Assembly (NCBI RefSeq): GCF_947503375.1
Contig: NZ_CANNDQ010000007.1
Coordinates: 1 to 64,000 of the forward strand
DNA: 64,000 bases
Direction of reading: 5' to 3'
DNA from: an uncultured Psychroserpens sp.
Lineage (GTDB): Bacteria; Bacteroidota; Bacteroidia; Flavobacteriales; Flavobacteriaceae
How positions within the stretch are numbered: position 1 is the first letter of the stretch; each line of letters starts with the position of its first letter. Made by a program: the position numbers and the translations under genes. This document shows, one piece after another, positions 6,975-15,660 of the stretch. Under the pieces are notes generated by a model. That model saw only the letters and a list, made by a program, of their open reading frames with translations. It made no database searches and was not told where the DNA came from.

Positions 6975-7976
6975 ATGAACTGGTTCAAAAAAGATCCACT
7001 ACAAATAATCACATTTAATAGTTATGGTACCGAGACTCATTTTTACATGCGTGGACGTGCTCTTGAAGACGAAACTATTAATTTAGAACAGAAAGGATTA
7101 TTTGGGCTGTTTATCAATTCATGGAAGCGCTTTGAAACAGATGAGATAAAACATACTGCATTAAAAATTAGTTTGCCTAATGGTGTTATTTTGAAAACCG
7201 AGACTGATGATCATGGTTATTTTAAAGTTGATGAACAAGTTGATGGTCTAGGTGAATTGATCAATAATGAGGGTTGGCTTAATTTTGAGGTCTCATACGA
7301 TGATGTAAATATCAAGCGCACTATTCAAAATTCTAATCGTTTTCCAGGAGAATTATTAGTCACATCATCACAAGCCAATTTTGGTGTGATTAGCGATATT
7401 GATGACACCATTATTCATACAGGTGTTGTGTCTACACTGAAATGGAAAGTACTGCTCAATAGTATTTTTAAAAGCGCAGCAAGTCGTATCCCATTAGAAG
7501 GTGCTGCAGATTTTTATCACAAATTGCATAGAGGTAAAACTGGAGAAAACGCCAATCCGATTTTTTATGTAAGCCATAGTCCATGGAATTTGTATCGTTA
7601 TCTTGAGTTTTTCTTAAAACAGAATGCATTTCCCAAAGGACCTATTCTATTGCGAAGCTTTAAAGACATCTTTAAAAAGAAGTCAGGAGATCAGCCTCAA
7701 AAGCATAAAGAGATTGTCAATATTTTGAAAACTTATCCAAAATTAAAATTCATTTTAATAGGTGATAGTGGAGAGTATGATGCCGATATTTATATTGAAA
7801 TTGCTAAAACATTTCCAAATCAAGTTGCAGCAATTTATTTAAGAAGTGTGAAGCATAAAAAGAAAATGCTACGTGTAAAAGCACTTTTTGAGGCCTACAG
7901 GCAAACACCTGTTCTACTAGTAGAAAGTAGTGCTCAAGCGATTACACATGCTAGAGCATACGGATTTATTAAATAA
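6975..7976 (+). CDS. App1-like phosphatidate phosphatase domain protein (DUF2183)
   Basis: The protein matches the App1/DUF2183 family of HAD-type phosphatases, whose yeast member dephosphorylates phosphatidate. The catalytic DxDxT-type motif appears as SDIDDTIIHTG, followed by YVSHSPWNLY, a Ser motif, and LIGDSGEYDADIY, the acidic Mg-binding motif near the C-terminus. The N-terminal third (about 120 residues) is a beta-rich domain typical of bacterial members. No signal peptide is visible. The start is uncertain: ATG at 6975 gives 333 residues, while an in-frame TTG at 6963 adds four. It converges with the gene ending at 7982, with no terminator between them. Confidence 0.8.
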   Translation: MNWFKKDPLQIITFNSYGTETHFYMRGRALEDETINLEQKGLFGLFINSWKRFETDEIKHTALKISLPNGVILKTETDDHGYFKVDEQVDGLGELINNEGWLNFEVSYDDVNIKRTIQNSNRFPGELLVTSSQANFGVISDIDDTIIHTGVVSTLKWKVLLNSIFKSAASRIPLEGAADFYHKLHRGKTGENANPIFYVSHSPWNLYRYLEFFLKQNAFPKGPILLRSFKDIFKKKSGDQPQKHKEIVNILKTYPKLKFILIGDSGEYDADIYIEIAKTFPNQVAAIYLRSVKHKKKMLRVKALFEAYRQTPVLLVESSAQAITHARAYGFIK

Positions 7977-7981
7977 ATAAT

Positions 7982-8722
7982 CTATTGAATCTTATAGATG
8001 TCGATAGCTTCTTGACAAAAGCGAATAGCTGTAGCCTTTTTTATGTTTTTTAATGACAGTGCAAAGCCTTTCCAATCATCATTGTAATAGTTTCCATTAC
8101 TCAAACTATATGGTTGCTTTACGATTACAGCATCATCACCATGATATCCACTAACATAAAAATAGAAGTCATTCATTAACGAATCTGGCATTGCCATGCC
8201 TAAACCAATAGATAGATCATCAGTAACATTAACGAAAGCACCAGTATCAAAATGATGAGGCCAAATTCTAATTGTCGATGCAAATTTATTTGATTCTAAA
8301 ATTGTTTTTAATACTTTTTGAGCTAAATTTCTGTAGCCAATTAATTGGTTAAGCCTATTTTGATCGGTTAATCTAAACAGGGTTGAATTTTCAACTTTAT
8401 CATAAGGAAGCTCATAATGTAAGTCATACCGATACGACTTTTCTAAGCCGCTATTTTTACTAATTTGAGTGATCCAATCTGTTATTTGCTTATGATTTTT
8501 TTCATTTAAAAAGTATTGTTCTTTTTCGCCATTATCGTGAGTCCAAACCAAAGAAAAATCATCATAGCTTAAACTAAGTTTACCTCCATTTAGGAATTTA
8601 TGTGTTTCAAGTTTGTGAGCCATCCAACCTAAGTTAGTATGGCTGTCATCATCTTTTTTTTCTATAAAGCTTATAGCAGAAGTTGCTAAGTATTGAGCAA
8701 CCAAATGCATTGTTTTTTCCAT
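7982..8722 (-). CDS. Hypothetical protein
   Basis: This 246-residue soluble-looking protein has no signal peptide, no membrane helix and no motif that I recognise. It is rich in aromatic residues and Asp, with segments such as WPHHFDTGAFV and SGYHGDDAVIV that could form a beta-sheet enzyme or ligand-binding fold. The gene begins 3 nt after the end of the Rieske/glutamate-synthase-like gene on the same strand, so the two are almost certainly cotranscribed. A function linked to that redox enzyme is possible but unsupported by motifs. Confidence 0.6.
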   Translation of the reverse strand: MEKTMHLVAQYLATSAISFIEKKDDDSHTNLGWMAHKLETHKFLNGGKLSLSYDDFSLVWTHDNGEKEQYFLNEKNHKQITDWITQISKNSGLEKSYRYDLHYELPYDKVENSTLFRLTDQNRLNQLIGYRNLAQKVLKTILESNKFASTIRIWPHHFDTGAFVNVTDDLSIGLGMAMPDSLMNDFYFYVSGYHGDDAVIVKQPYSLSNGNYYNDDWKGFALSLKNIKKATAIRFCQEAIDIYKIQ

Positions 8723-8725
8723 AGT

Positions 8726-10342
8726 TTATTGTGTTATTCCTGCGTAATTAATTCCTGTTAATTTATGCATATCCAGATCAAATGTTGAGAGGTCATCGTG
8801 ATTAAACTTTGAGATGTCATCATAACCACATGCTCTTGCTACAACTTTAATAAGGCTATTTGTAGCACTAAAATAATTATGTAATTGCTTAGCTGATGAT
8901 TCAATAATAAGTCTGCTTCTTAACGATTCTTTTTGTGTGGCTATACCAACAGGACAGTTGTTTGTACCACAAGCTCTCATCCCTAAGCAGCCAATGGCTT
9001 GAAGTGCAGCGTTAGAAACTGCTATAGCATCAGCGCCTAGCATCATGGCTTTGGCAAAATCTTCAGCAACTCTAAGACCACCAGTAATTACCAAGGTAAT
9101 ATTCGATGCGCCAACTTGGTCAAGATATTTGCGGGCTCTTGCCAATGCAGGAATGGTTGGTACGTTGATATGATCTCTTAATATTTTAGGCGCAGATCCA
9201 GTTCCGCCACCACGACCATCAAGAATAATATAATCTACACCTGCGTCTAAAGCAAATTGAATGTCAGCTTCAATATGGCTGGCAGCAATTTTAAATCCTA
9301 TTGGAATACCTCCTGTACGCTCTCTTACTTTGTTTCCAAAATCTTTAAAGTCTTGCGCGGTGTGAAAGTTTGGATTTGCTGCTGGAGAGATAGCAGTCTC
9401 CCCTTCTTCTAGGTCTCTAACTTTAGCAATTTCTGCACTTACCTTATTTCCTGGTAAATGTCCTCCAGTTCCTGTTTTTGCACCTTGACCACCTTTAAAA
9501 TGAAATGCTTGAACATGATCTAATTTGTCCCAAGAAAATCCAAATTGAGCTGAAGCTAATTCATAAAAATATTTTGAATTATTTTCCTGTTCTTCAGGAA
9601 GCATACCACCTTCACCAGAACAAATTCCTGTACCAGATAGTTCTGCACCTTTACTCAAAGCTATCTTTGCCTCGCGAGATAAAGCCCCAAAACTCATGTC
9701 ACTTACAAAAAGTGGAATGTCTAATTCTAAAGGTTTTTTTGCATTTGGACCAATAATTACTTTAGTTGATACTTCATCATCATCCAATAAGGGTCTGGTT
9801 GCTAGTTGAGCTGGCAAAAATTGAATATCATCCCATTTTGGCAAGGTGTTTCTATCTACACCCATTGAAGCAGAAAACCCGTGGTGCCCAACGTTTTTAA
9901 GGCCATTTTTAGATAGTTCTTTAATGTAACCAGTGTAAGGTTCTGTATCTTCGGGATGCGTATCTGCGTAAGTTCCTAAATAAGCATCACGATCAAATGG
10001 TTGTGGGTGATTGGTTTCAAAATCGATAATCTCATTTTCATCAATTAACAATGAATCCTCTTCGATATATTCTTGAAATTTGTGAAGCTGTTCTTCATTG
10101 TTATATTCGCTTATGCCTGTATCATAACGATAATCCCAACCATGAACACCACAAATTAAATTTTGACCATCAATATAACCATCTGATAATAATGCACCTC
10201 TATGGTGACATCTTCCGTAGAGAACTGAAATACCAGAGTCGTATTTTATGATTACTAAGTCGGTGTTTTTAACAAGTGCATAAGCAGGTTGCTTATTTTT
10301 TAAGTCAGAAATTTTTGCAATTTCAATTTTATTGATTGCCAT
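8726..10342 (-). CDS. Rieske domain fused to FMN-binding glutamate-synthase-like domain
   Basis: The 538-residue protein has an N-terminal Rieske [2Fe-2S] domain (about residues 1-90) with both ligand pairs visible, Cys45/His47 and Cys64/His67. From about residue 150 onward it matches the central and FMN-binding domains of the glutamate synthase large subunit: GGQGAKTGTGGHLPG, the ISPAANPNFH block, a Gly-rich DGRGGGTGSAP loop, and the cluster-binding CLGMRACGTNNCPVG motif near residue 460. The amidotransferase domain is absent, so it is not a complete glutamate synthase. The Rieske domain probably feeds or accepts electrons for the FMN/FeS core. The substrate is unknown. It heads a two-gene transcript with the hypothetical gene at 7982-8722. 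Confidence 0.85.
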   Translation of the reverse strand: MAINKIEIAKISDLKNKQPAYALVKNTDLVIIKYDSGISVLYGRCHHRGALLSDGYIDGQNLICGVHGWDYRYDTGISEYNNEEQLHKFQEYIEEDSLLIDENEIIDFETNHPQPFDRDAYLGTYADTHPEDTEPYTGYIKELSKNGLKNVGHHGFSASMGVDRNTLPKWDDIQFLPAQLATRPLLDDDEVSTKVIIGPNAKKPLELDIPLFVSDMSFGALSREAKIALSKGAELSGTGICSGEGGMLPEEQENNSKYFYELASAQFGFSWDKLDHVQAFHFKGGQGAKTGTGGHLPGNKVSAEIAKVRDLEEGETAISPAANPNFHTAQDFKDFGNKVRERTGGIPIGFKIAASHIEADIQFALDAGVDYIILDGRGGGTGSAPKILRDHINVPTIPALARARKYLDQVGASNITLVITGGLRVAEDFAKAMMLGADAIAVSNAALQAIGCLGMRACGTNNCPVGIATQKESLRSRLIIESSAKQLHNYFSATNSLIKVVARACGYDDISKFNHDDLSTFDLDMHKLTGINYAGITQ

Positions 10343-10495
10343 TAAAGTTGAATTTTAGAAGACTAAAGTTACAACTTTTTGGGAGTAAACTATTCGCGGA
10401 TGTCTAATTCTAATACTAGAAATCTAGCTATTACATCATAATAGCACCATTTTTTTACGATTGAGTTATTAATTGAATTTTTAGGAGTGGCTAAT

Positions 10496-11110
10496 TTAGA
10501 ACAACCCATTGATTTGTGCATCAATCTTATTAATGATACCACCGAGATCTTCAGGGTTCGCAACAAAATCAAGATGGTCTACATCAATAATGAGCAAGTT
10601 ACCTTTGTCGTAACCATGAATCCAAGCTTCATAACGTTCGTTAAGACGGCTTAAATAGTCAATACTAATTGAGTTTTCGTAATCACGACCACGTTTGTGG
10701 ATTTGAGCGACTAGATTTTGAATAGAGCTTCTAAGATAGATAAGTAAATCAGGTCCTTCAACAAACGATTCCATCAAATCAAAAAGCGAACGATAATTCT
10801 CATAATCACGATTGGTCATTAAACCCATGGCATGTAAGTTGGGCGCAAAGATGTGTGCGTCTTCGTAAATAGTTCGGTCCTGAATAATATCTTTTCCGCT
10901 TTTACGAATTTGAGCCACTTGACGAAATCGACTGTTCAAGAAGTATACCTGTAGATTAAAGCTCCAGCGTTCCATTTGATTGTAAAAATCATCTAAATAT
11001 GGATTGTCAACCACATCCTCTAACTGTGATTCCCATTTATAATGTTTAGCGAGTAATTTAGTGAGTGTGGTTTTGCCAGCACCAATATTTCCTGCAACTG
11101 CAACGTGCAT
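10496..11110 (-). CDS. Deoxynucleoside kinase
   Basis: This 204-residue protein belongs to the dNK/dCK/dGK family, which phosphorylates deoxynucleosides with ATP in the salvage pathway. The P-loop AGNIGAGKTT is at the N-terminus, the conserved DRTIYED (DRx motif) lies near residue 85, and the LID-region arginines follow in HKRGRDYE. The size is typical. I cannot tell which nucleoside is preferred. It starts 2 nt from the end of the secreted protein gene at 11113-11895, suggesting a shared transcript. The 150-bp gap on its 3' side shows no clear terminator. Confidence 0.9.
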   Translation of the reverse strand: MHVAVAGNIGAGKTTLTKLLAKHYKWESQLEDVVDNPYLDDFYNQMERWSFNLQVYFLNSRFRQVAQIRKSGKDIIQDRTIYEDAHIFAPNLHAMGLMTNRDYENYRSLFDLMESFVEGPDLLIYLRSSIQNLVAQIHKRGRDYENSISIDYLSRLNERYEAWIHGYDKGNLLIIDVDHLDFVANPEDLGGIINKIDAQINGLF

Positions 11111-11112
11111 AT

Positions 11113-11895
11113 CTATTTGATTTTTAGTTGGTATTTATGGAGTTTTTCAAGATCGTAAATATACAAGGTTTCATTGGTCAATAAAAACTGATTTATTAAC
11201 AATTTTGGTAAATTAATGACTCTAATTGTATTGTTGTTTTTAGCTTTAAAGTAGAGCTGCTCTTGTTTTTTGAGTACCAGATTTCCATTGCTTTTTGATA
11301 TTTTAGTAAAGCCATCGTTTTCGATTTTCGATACCATACTTCCGAAGTAATTATATTGATAAAGATAGTTTTCGGTGAGTAGCCAACAAAAATTGTAATC
11401 GCTCTGTAGGTCTAATACTTGAGATTGTACAGGAACTGCAGCGAATCTAGTAGTGTTTGTTTTGTAGTCGTATAATTCTAATTGCTGAAGATCGACATTG
11501 AATACCCAAAGCGTATTATCAAACCCAGTAGAAATATGAGTTACATTTTTGTAAGGCTGAACCGTATTGAAATCAATTTTGAAAATTTCGGCTAATCGAT
11601 TATCTAAGATTAATACAGTATTGAAATTTTGATAAAACAGGTTAATCTTTAGCGGGTTGAATGTGTTAGCCGTAGTGATCTCTCCCAATTGATAATTACT
11701 ATAGTTTATAGATGTTCCATTACTACTTACTTTATAAATAATGTCATTTTGAAGGTAATAAAACGTTTCAAAATTATCAATGGCAACAACTTGATCTACA
11801 TTTACATTTGTAGTGTCGAGTAACTTAGCATCAATAAATTCTTGACCTATTAAAATATTAGGGATTAAATAAAATAAGCAAACGAGGTATCGCAT
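11113..11895 (-). CDS. Secreted hypothetical protein, beta-propeller-like
   Basis: The 260-residue protein has a signal peptide of about 17 residues ending before QEFIDAK, so it is exported. The remainder is made of regularly spaced beta-strand segments with aromatic turns (for example LWVFNVDLQQLELYDYKTN and FCWLLTENYLYQYN), suggesting a partial or small beta-propeller. I recognise no catalytic motif. It lies between the two-component response regulator and the deoxynucleoside kinase, all on the minus strand. The 34-nt gap to the regulator allows read-through. Confidence 0.6.
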   Translation of the reverse strand: MRYLVCLFYLIPNILIGQEFIDAKLLDTTNVNVDQVVAIDNFETFYYLQNDIIYKVSSNGTSINYSNYQLGEITTANTFNPLKINLFYQNFNTVLILDNRLAEIFKIDFNTVQPYKNVTHISTGFDNTLWVFNVDLQQLELYDYKTNTTRFAAVPVQSQVLDLQSDYNFCWLLTENYLYQYNYFGSMVSKIENDGFTKISKSNGNLVLKKQEQLYFKAKNNNTIRVINLPKLLINQFLLTNETLYIYDLEKLHKYQLKIK

Positions 11896-11929
11896 AGTGT
11901 TCTGAAAAGTACAAAAAATGAGCCAATAT

Positions 11930-12607
11930 TTAGCAGATTAGTTTGTACCCGAACCCTCTAACGTTTAAAATTTGAATAGAATTGTCTTTATTCAGTTTTT
12001 TACGGAGTTTGGTTATAAATACATCCATACTTCTTGCAGAGAAAAAATCATCATTTCCCCATAATTTGTTCAAGATGAGAGAGCGATCTAGCACTTGATT
12101 TTTGTTTTTTATTAAATGAAAAAGTAAATGTGCTTCTCTGTGAGTTAATTGCTCAGAAGTGTTGTTGAAATTTAATCTTTGTTTTGGAAAGTCAAATGTA
12201 TAGGCACCTATATGCAGTATTTCTGATGTTTTTTGTATTCTGGTTCGATTTAATAAATTATTAATTCGTACGATTAGCTCTTCCATACTAAATGGTTTTT
12301 TGAGATAATCATTTCCGCCTATTGTAAAACCTTCAACAACATCTTGCGTTTGCGATTTTGCAGTTAAAAAAATAATAGGAATTGTATCATCAAATGCTCT
12401 AATCTCTTTAGCAAGAGTAAAACCATCTTTTTTAGGCATCATAACATCTAAGACCAGAAGTTCTGGCGCATCGCTTTGATAAGTATGCATTGCCTTTTCT
12501 CCATCACTGCAAAGTAATACATTGAAATCTCTTGTCTCTAGACTTTCTTTAATGATTTGACCCAATGCAGGTTCATCTTCAGCAAGTAAAATTTTGGTTT
12601 TAGACAT
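11930..12607 (-). CDS. OmpR-family response regulator (RprY-like)
   Basis: The 225-residue regulator has a receiver domain (residues 1-120) with acidic pocket Glu10/Asp11, phospho-acceptor Asp54 in VLDVMMPKKDG, and the conserved Lys in DYLKKPF. A C-terminal winged-helix DNA-binding domain follows, ending VRGFGYKL. It overlaps the histidine kinase gene by 8 bp, so the two form one translationally coupled system. OmpR-type regulators bind tandem direct repeats about 10 bp apart, and exactly such repeats lie at 14187-14212 between this operon and the divergent GLPGLI operon. Control of that operon and of itself is the simplest inference. Confidence 0.92.
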   Translation of the reverse strand: MSKTKILLAEDEPALGQIIKESLETRDFNVLLCSDGEKAMHTYQSDAPELLVLDVMMPKKDGFTLAKEIRAFDDTIPIIFLTAKSQTQDVVEGFTIGGNDYLKKPFSMEELIVRINNLLNRTRIQKTSEILHIGAYTFDFPKQRLNFNNTSEQLTHREAHLLFHLIKNKNQVLDRSLILNKLWGNDDFFSARSMDVFITKLRKKLNKDNSIQILNVRGFGYKLIC

Positions 12608-14147
12608 CTGGTAAAGAAATTTTAAAACGAGTATGATTTGTATTCAGATCCAAAGCGATATTACCATTATGCTTTTCTATAATTTTCTTAGTATAGTACA
12701 GGCCAATACCAAACCCTTTGACATCGTGAGTGTTTCCTTTTGGAACGCGATAGAATTTCTCAAATATTCGATCTTTATTCACTTTGGTTAGTGTATTGCC
12801 ATTATCAGAGATTGATATTTCTATGTGTGAAGGCATTTTAGTTAAAGCTATTTCAATTTTATTTCCACCATATTTTAATGCATTGTCTATAATGTTATTG
12901 ATTGCATTTTCAAAATGAAATACGTCTATATTACCTAGAACATTATCAGCAATAGATGATGTGATTGTTTTATTATTATTTTGGAGCTTATGCTTTTCTA
13001 TAACAGCTGAAACGACTTCTGAAATATTATAAGTGTCTTTTTTGAGTTCTAAATTTTCGCTGTCTAAAGTTGCTGTTTCTAATAGCTTTTCTACCATTGT
13101 ATTCAATTTATTCAGTTGCGCATTAGACATATCTAAGTAGGTCTTTGTTTTTTCTTTATCGTCTATGACGTTAAAGTTTTGTATGCTTTCAAGAGCCACA
13201 CCAATGGTGGCAATAGGTGTTTTAAACTCGTGAGTGATGTTACTAATAAGATCATTTTTAACTTCTGCCAACTGTTTTTGATGCTTTATAATTTTCAGAA
13301 GATAGAAAAGACTACTTACAATCGCTAATACTAAAAAGGTCGAAATGAGAATTCCGCTTAACATTCTATATAGAATAGACTTGGTTGTATTGGTGAAGAA
13401 AATGGTTAAAAGTGTTTCTGAGGGTAAAAATGAAGATTTTGAATTCGTCTTTAAGTAATTCGTATCACGATTATTCTTATCTATTTCTATAATTCTACTA
13501 CCATTTTGATCATGCTGAATATGGTGTTCTGACGTTTTATAATCTAAATAGAAGTTGACCAAGATATTTTTACGAGCCAATTCAATCTTTAAAAGGCTAT
13601 CTACTTCTCGAAGATCTAATGAGTCATTTTTTATGGAAATCACAATTTTTGAAGTCAGCATTTTAATATCAGGAATATCAAAACTGGCACTATCTCCATC
13701 TTTACTAGATTTAATTTTATGGATTCGTTCTTTAAACTCTTTAGGAGAAATGGGTTTTTCTCCACTAGCGTCTTTTTGAATTATAGAGTCTGCTTTAAAG
13801 CCTCTTACAACGGTTACGCCGTCTATGGCTTCTATATCTAGTGAGTCGAGGTTGGTAAACTCCTTGCTATCTTCTTCAATTTGACTTAAAAAGTGTTGCA
13901 GTTCACTATTTTCACTAAACGCATTCTTTTGTTGATCGCCTTCAAGAAAAATACCTAAAGTAGTTCTAGTAGCCAATGCCGTATAATAATCATCAACAGC
14001 TTTGTCTAGACTTATTTGTACATCATTGATGAGTTGTTGCTTATGACTCTCATAATTTTTATAGTTCCAATAAGCTTGTATGCCAATGGTAGATAGGATT
14101 ACAATGACAATAATATATAATATATATCTGTATTTGGAATTATTCAT
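12600..14147 (-). CDS. Sensor histidine kinase (RprX-like)
   Basis: This 515-residue inner-membrane kinase has a first transmembrane helix at about residues 7-26, a roughly 230-residue periplasmic sensor region, and a second helix at about 260-287. The dimerisation/phosphoacceptor block ITHEFKTPIA has His306. The ATPase domain shows the N box NIIDNALKYGG, the DNG box, and GFGIGLYYTKKIIEKHNG. The order of motifs and lack of HAMP are typical of the Bacteroidota RprX group. The signal is unknown. A -7 element (TACTTTTG, minus strand, 14159-14152) lies only a few bases before the ATG, so the leader would be very short. Confidence 0.92.
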   Translation of the reverse strand: MNNSKYRYILYIIVIVILSTIGIQAYWNYKNYESHKQQLINDVQISLDKAVDDYYTALATRTTLGIFLEGDQQKNAFSENSELQHFLSQIEEDSKEFTNLDSLDIEAIDGVTVVRGFKADSIIQKDASGEKPISPKEFKERIHKIKSSKDGDSASFDIPDIKMLTSKIVISIKNDSLDLREVDSLLKIELARKNILVNFYLDYKTSEHHIQHDQNGSRIIEIDKNNRDTNYLKTNSKSSFLPSETLLTIFFTNTTKSILYRMLSGILISTFLVLAIVSSLFYLLKIIKHQKQLAEVKNDLISNITHEFKTPIATIGVALESIQNFNVIDDKEKTKTYLDMSNAQLNKLNTMVEKLLETATLDSENLELKKDTYNISEVVSAVIEKHKLQNNNKTITSSIADNVLGNIDVFHFENAINNIIDNALKYGGNKIEIALTKMPSHIEISISDNGNTLTKVNKDRIFEKFYRVPKGNTHDVKGFGIGLYYTKKIIEKHNGNIALDLNTNHTRFKISLPDV

Positions 14148-14151
14148 AGTT

Positions 14152-14159
14152 CAAAAGTA
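14152..14159 (-). promoter_or_regulatory. Predicted -7 element of the two-component operon
   Basis: On the minus strand this reads TACTTTTG, a full TAnnTTTG match, immediately upstream of the kinase ATG at 14147. No TTG lies at standard spacing. If it is used, transcription would begin at or within a few bases of the start codon, and activator help from the nearby tandem repeats would be expected. Confidence 0.35.
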
Positions 14160-14186
14160 AATGTTAAAACGATCAAAAACTAATCG

Positions 14187-14212
14187 GTTAACACTAGTTA
14201 ACACTAGTTAAC
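14187..14212. promoter_or_regulatory. Three tandem operator-like repeats in a divergent promoter region
   Basis: The sequence is two and a half copies of GTTAACACTA, placing three GTTAAC half-sites exactly 10 bp (one helical turn) apart. It sits just upstream of the -35 region of the rightward promoter (TACATTTG, 14235-14242) and about 40-65 bp from the leftward one. This is the standard layout for an OmpR-family activator. The adjoining response regulator is the obvious candidate ligand. Confidence 0.6.
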
Positions 14213-14234
14213 TCAAAACTATAATGTAACCAAT

Positions 14235-14242
14235 TACATTTG
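14235..14242 (+). promoter_or_regulatory. Predicted -7 element of the GLPGLI operon
   Basis: TACATTTG fits TAnnTTTG, 30 nt before the ATG at 14273. No -33 TTG is seen; that position is occupied by the edge of the tandem repeats. It overlaps an imperfect palindrome with GTAAC/GTTAC arms (14226-14245). Confidence 0.5.
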
Positions 14243-14272
14243 TTACGTATTAATTTTAAAATCATATTTATA

Positions 14273-14644
14273 ATGAAATCTACACTACTAATTTTAGCTC
14301 TATTTATCACATCATTGGGCATTTCACAATCTGAAAATTTAGAGTCAAATACAGGAGAAAGCAAGCTAGAAATTAGCGATTTTGGTGTTTCTGTAACTGT
14401 TGATTCTGTTGAAGAAATAGAGTCTTCATTTAATATCAAGGATATTGAAGAATTGCTAAAAGAAACCGTCGATATTCAAAATATTTCATTTGAGATTATA
14501 TGTAATGGTGAGCCAATGTCTAATGGAGAGAGAAGTTCAATATCTTATAAGGTTAATGGAAATAATAATGACATCAATAGCTTTATTAAGAGTGTTAAAA
14601 AGTTAAGAAAAGCAGCAATTAATTATTATAAAAACAAACCGTAA
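14273..14644 (+). CDS. Small secreted protein heading the GLPGLI operon
   Basis: The ATG at 14273 gives a 123-residue protein with a clean signal peptide (about 18 residues, ending GISQ); an in-frame TTG further upstream lies within the promoter and is rejected. The mature part is acidic, with a possible alternation of beta-strands and helices (SFEIICNGEPMSNGE, SFIKSVKKLRKAA). The family is unknown. It is the first gene after the tandem repeats and is followed after 2 nt by the first GLPGLI gene, so it is probably a functional partner of that set. Confidence 0.6.
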   Translation: MKSTLLILALFITSLGISQSENLESNTGESKLEISDFGVSVTVDSVEEIESSFNIKDIEELLKETVDIQNISFEIICNGEPMSNGERSSISYKVNGNNNDINSFIKSVKKLRKAAINYYKNKP

Positions 14645-14646
14645 TC

Positions 14647-15489
14647 ATGAATATATTAATCAAGTTAACTATCGGAATCTTTGCTGTATGTGTAGCAAAA
14701 GTAGGTGCTCAAGAATTTCAAGGAGAAGCAACTTATAGGTCTAAACGACAAGTTAATATTGAAGTAGACAGTACAAAAGTGAGTTCAAGTACACATCAAC
14801 AGATGATGGAACTACTCAAAAAGCAATTTCAAAAAACCTATACACTTACATTTAATAAAAATGAGTCGGTATATAAAGAAGAAGAAACCTTAAGTACGCC
14901 TCAGCTTGGAGGGAATTTGGGAGTAATGGTGATGGCTAACAGTGGGTCTGATATTTTGTATAAAAATACTAAGGCAAATAGATATACAAATCAAAATGAT
15001 GTATTTGGAAAGATATTTTTAATCAAGGACTCTATTCAAAAAAGGGATTGGAAATTAGAAAGTGAGACTAAAAATATTGGAGAATATACTTGCTACAAGG
15101 CTACCATTACTAGAGAAGTTGAGGTGATGTCGAGTGGTATTAGTATTAATGGTGATAAAGACTTAAGTAAAGATGAACCAACTACTAGAACACAAGTCAT
15201 TACAGCTTGGTATACAACGCAAATACCTGTAAATAATGGTCCTGAAAATTATCAAGGCTTACCAGGGCTTATCTTAGAGGTGAATGATGGCAGTCAAACC
15301 TTAATCTGTAGTAAAATTGTATTGAACCCTGAAAAAAGAATTGAGATAAAAGAACCTACTAAGGGAAAAGAAGTAGATCAAGAACAGTTTGACGTTATAA
15401 TGGCCAAAAAACGAAAAGAAATGATGGAGCGTTATTCACCAAGAAATAATAGGGATGGAGAAACTTTTCAGATTAGAATTGGCGGTTAA
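14647..15489 (+). CDS. GLPGLI family protein (paralogue 1)
   Basis: This exported 280-residue protein of the Bacteroidota-specific GLPGLI family has a signal peptide of about 21 residues ending GAQ. It contains the family block AWYTTQIPVNNGPENYQGLPGLILEV near residue 200 and the CYKATIT segment before it. The function of the family is not established; members are often encoded beside TonB-type outer-membrane proteins, as here. The product starts EFQGEATYRSK like its two neighbours. Unlike them it does not end in an arginine-rich tail. Confidence 0.88.
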   Translation: MNILIKLTIGIFAVCVAKVGAQEFQGEATYRSKRQVNIEVDSTKVSSSTHQQMMELLKKQFQKTYTLTFNKNESVYKEEETLSTPQLGGNLGVMVMANSGSDILYKNTKANRYTNQNDVFGKIFLIKDSIQKRDWKLESETKNIGEYTCYKATITREVEVMSSGISINGDKDLSKDEPTTRTQVITAWYTTQIPVNNGPENYQGLPGLILEVNDGSQTLICSKIVLNPEKRIEIKEPTKGKEVDQEQFDVIMAKKRKEMMERYSPRNNRDGETFQIRIGG

Positions 15490-15626
15490 GTGTTAACGTA
15501 AATTTAATTTAATATAGTTAAACCTTTCAAAGAGTAATAAGTCTTAAAGTAATTGGTAGACAGTAATTTTATAAATACGTACTGTTAATGTTTTGATAAA
15601 GAAAACACTTTTGTTTAATCATTATT

Positions 15627-15634
15627 TATTTTTG
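15627..15634 (+). promoter_or_regulatory. Possible internal promoter element
   Basis: TATTTTTG fits TAnnTTTG, 26 nt before the ATG of the second GLPGLI gene. No -33 TTG lies at normal spacing. It could give separate expression of the downstream genes. Confidence 0.3.
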
Positions 15635-15660
15635 TTGAACAACAATAATCAATTACAACT

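Noticed and set aside
10390..10572. Short minus-strand frame overlapping the end of the deoxynucleoside kinase gene
   Set aside because: No start signal or conserved features; it is out of frame with the kinase and mostly lies in its 3' part.
14194..14439. Minus-strand frame across the GLPGLI promoter region
   Set aside because: It covers the promoter and operator-like repeats and runs antisense to the signal peptide of the first operon gene.
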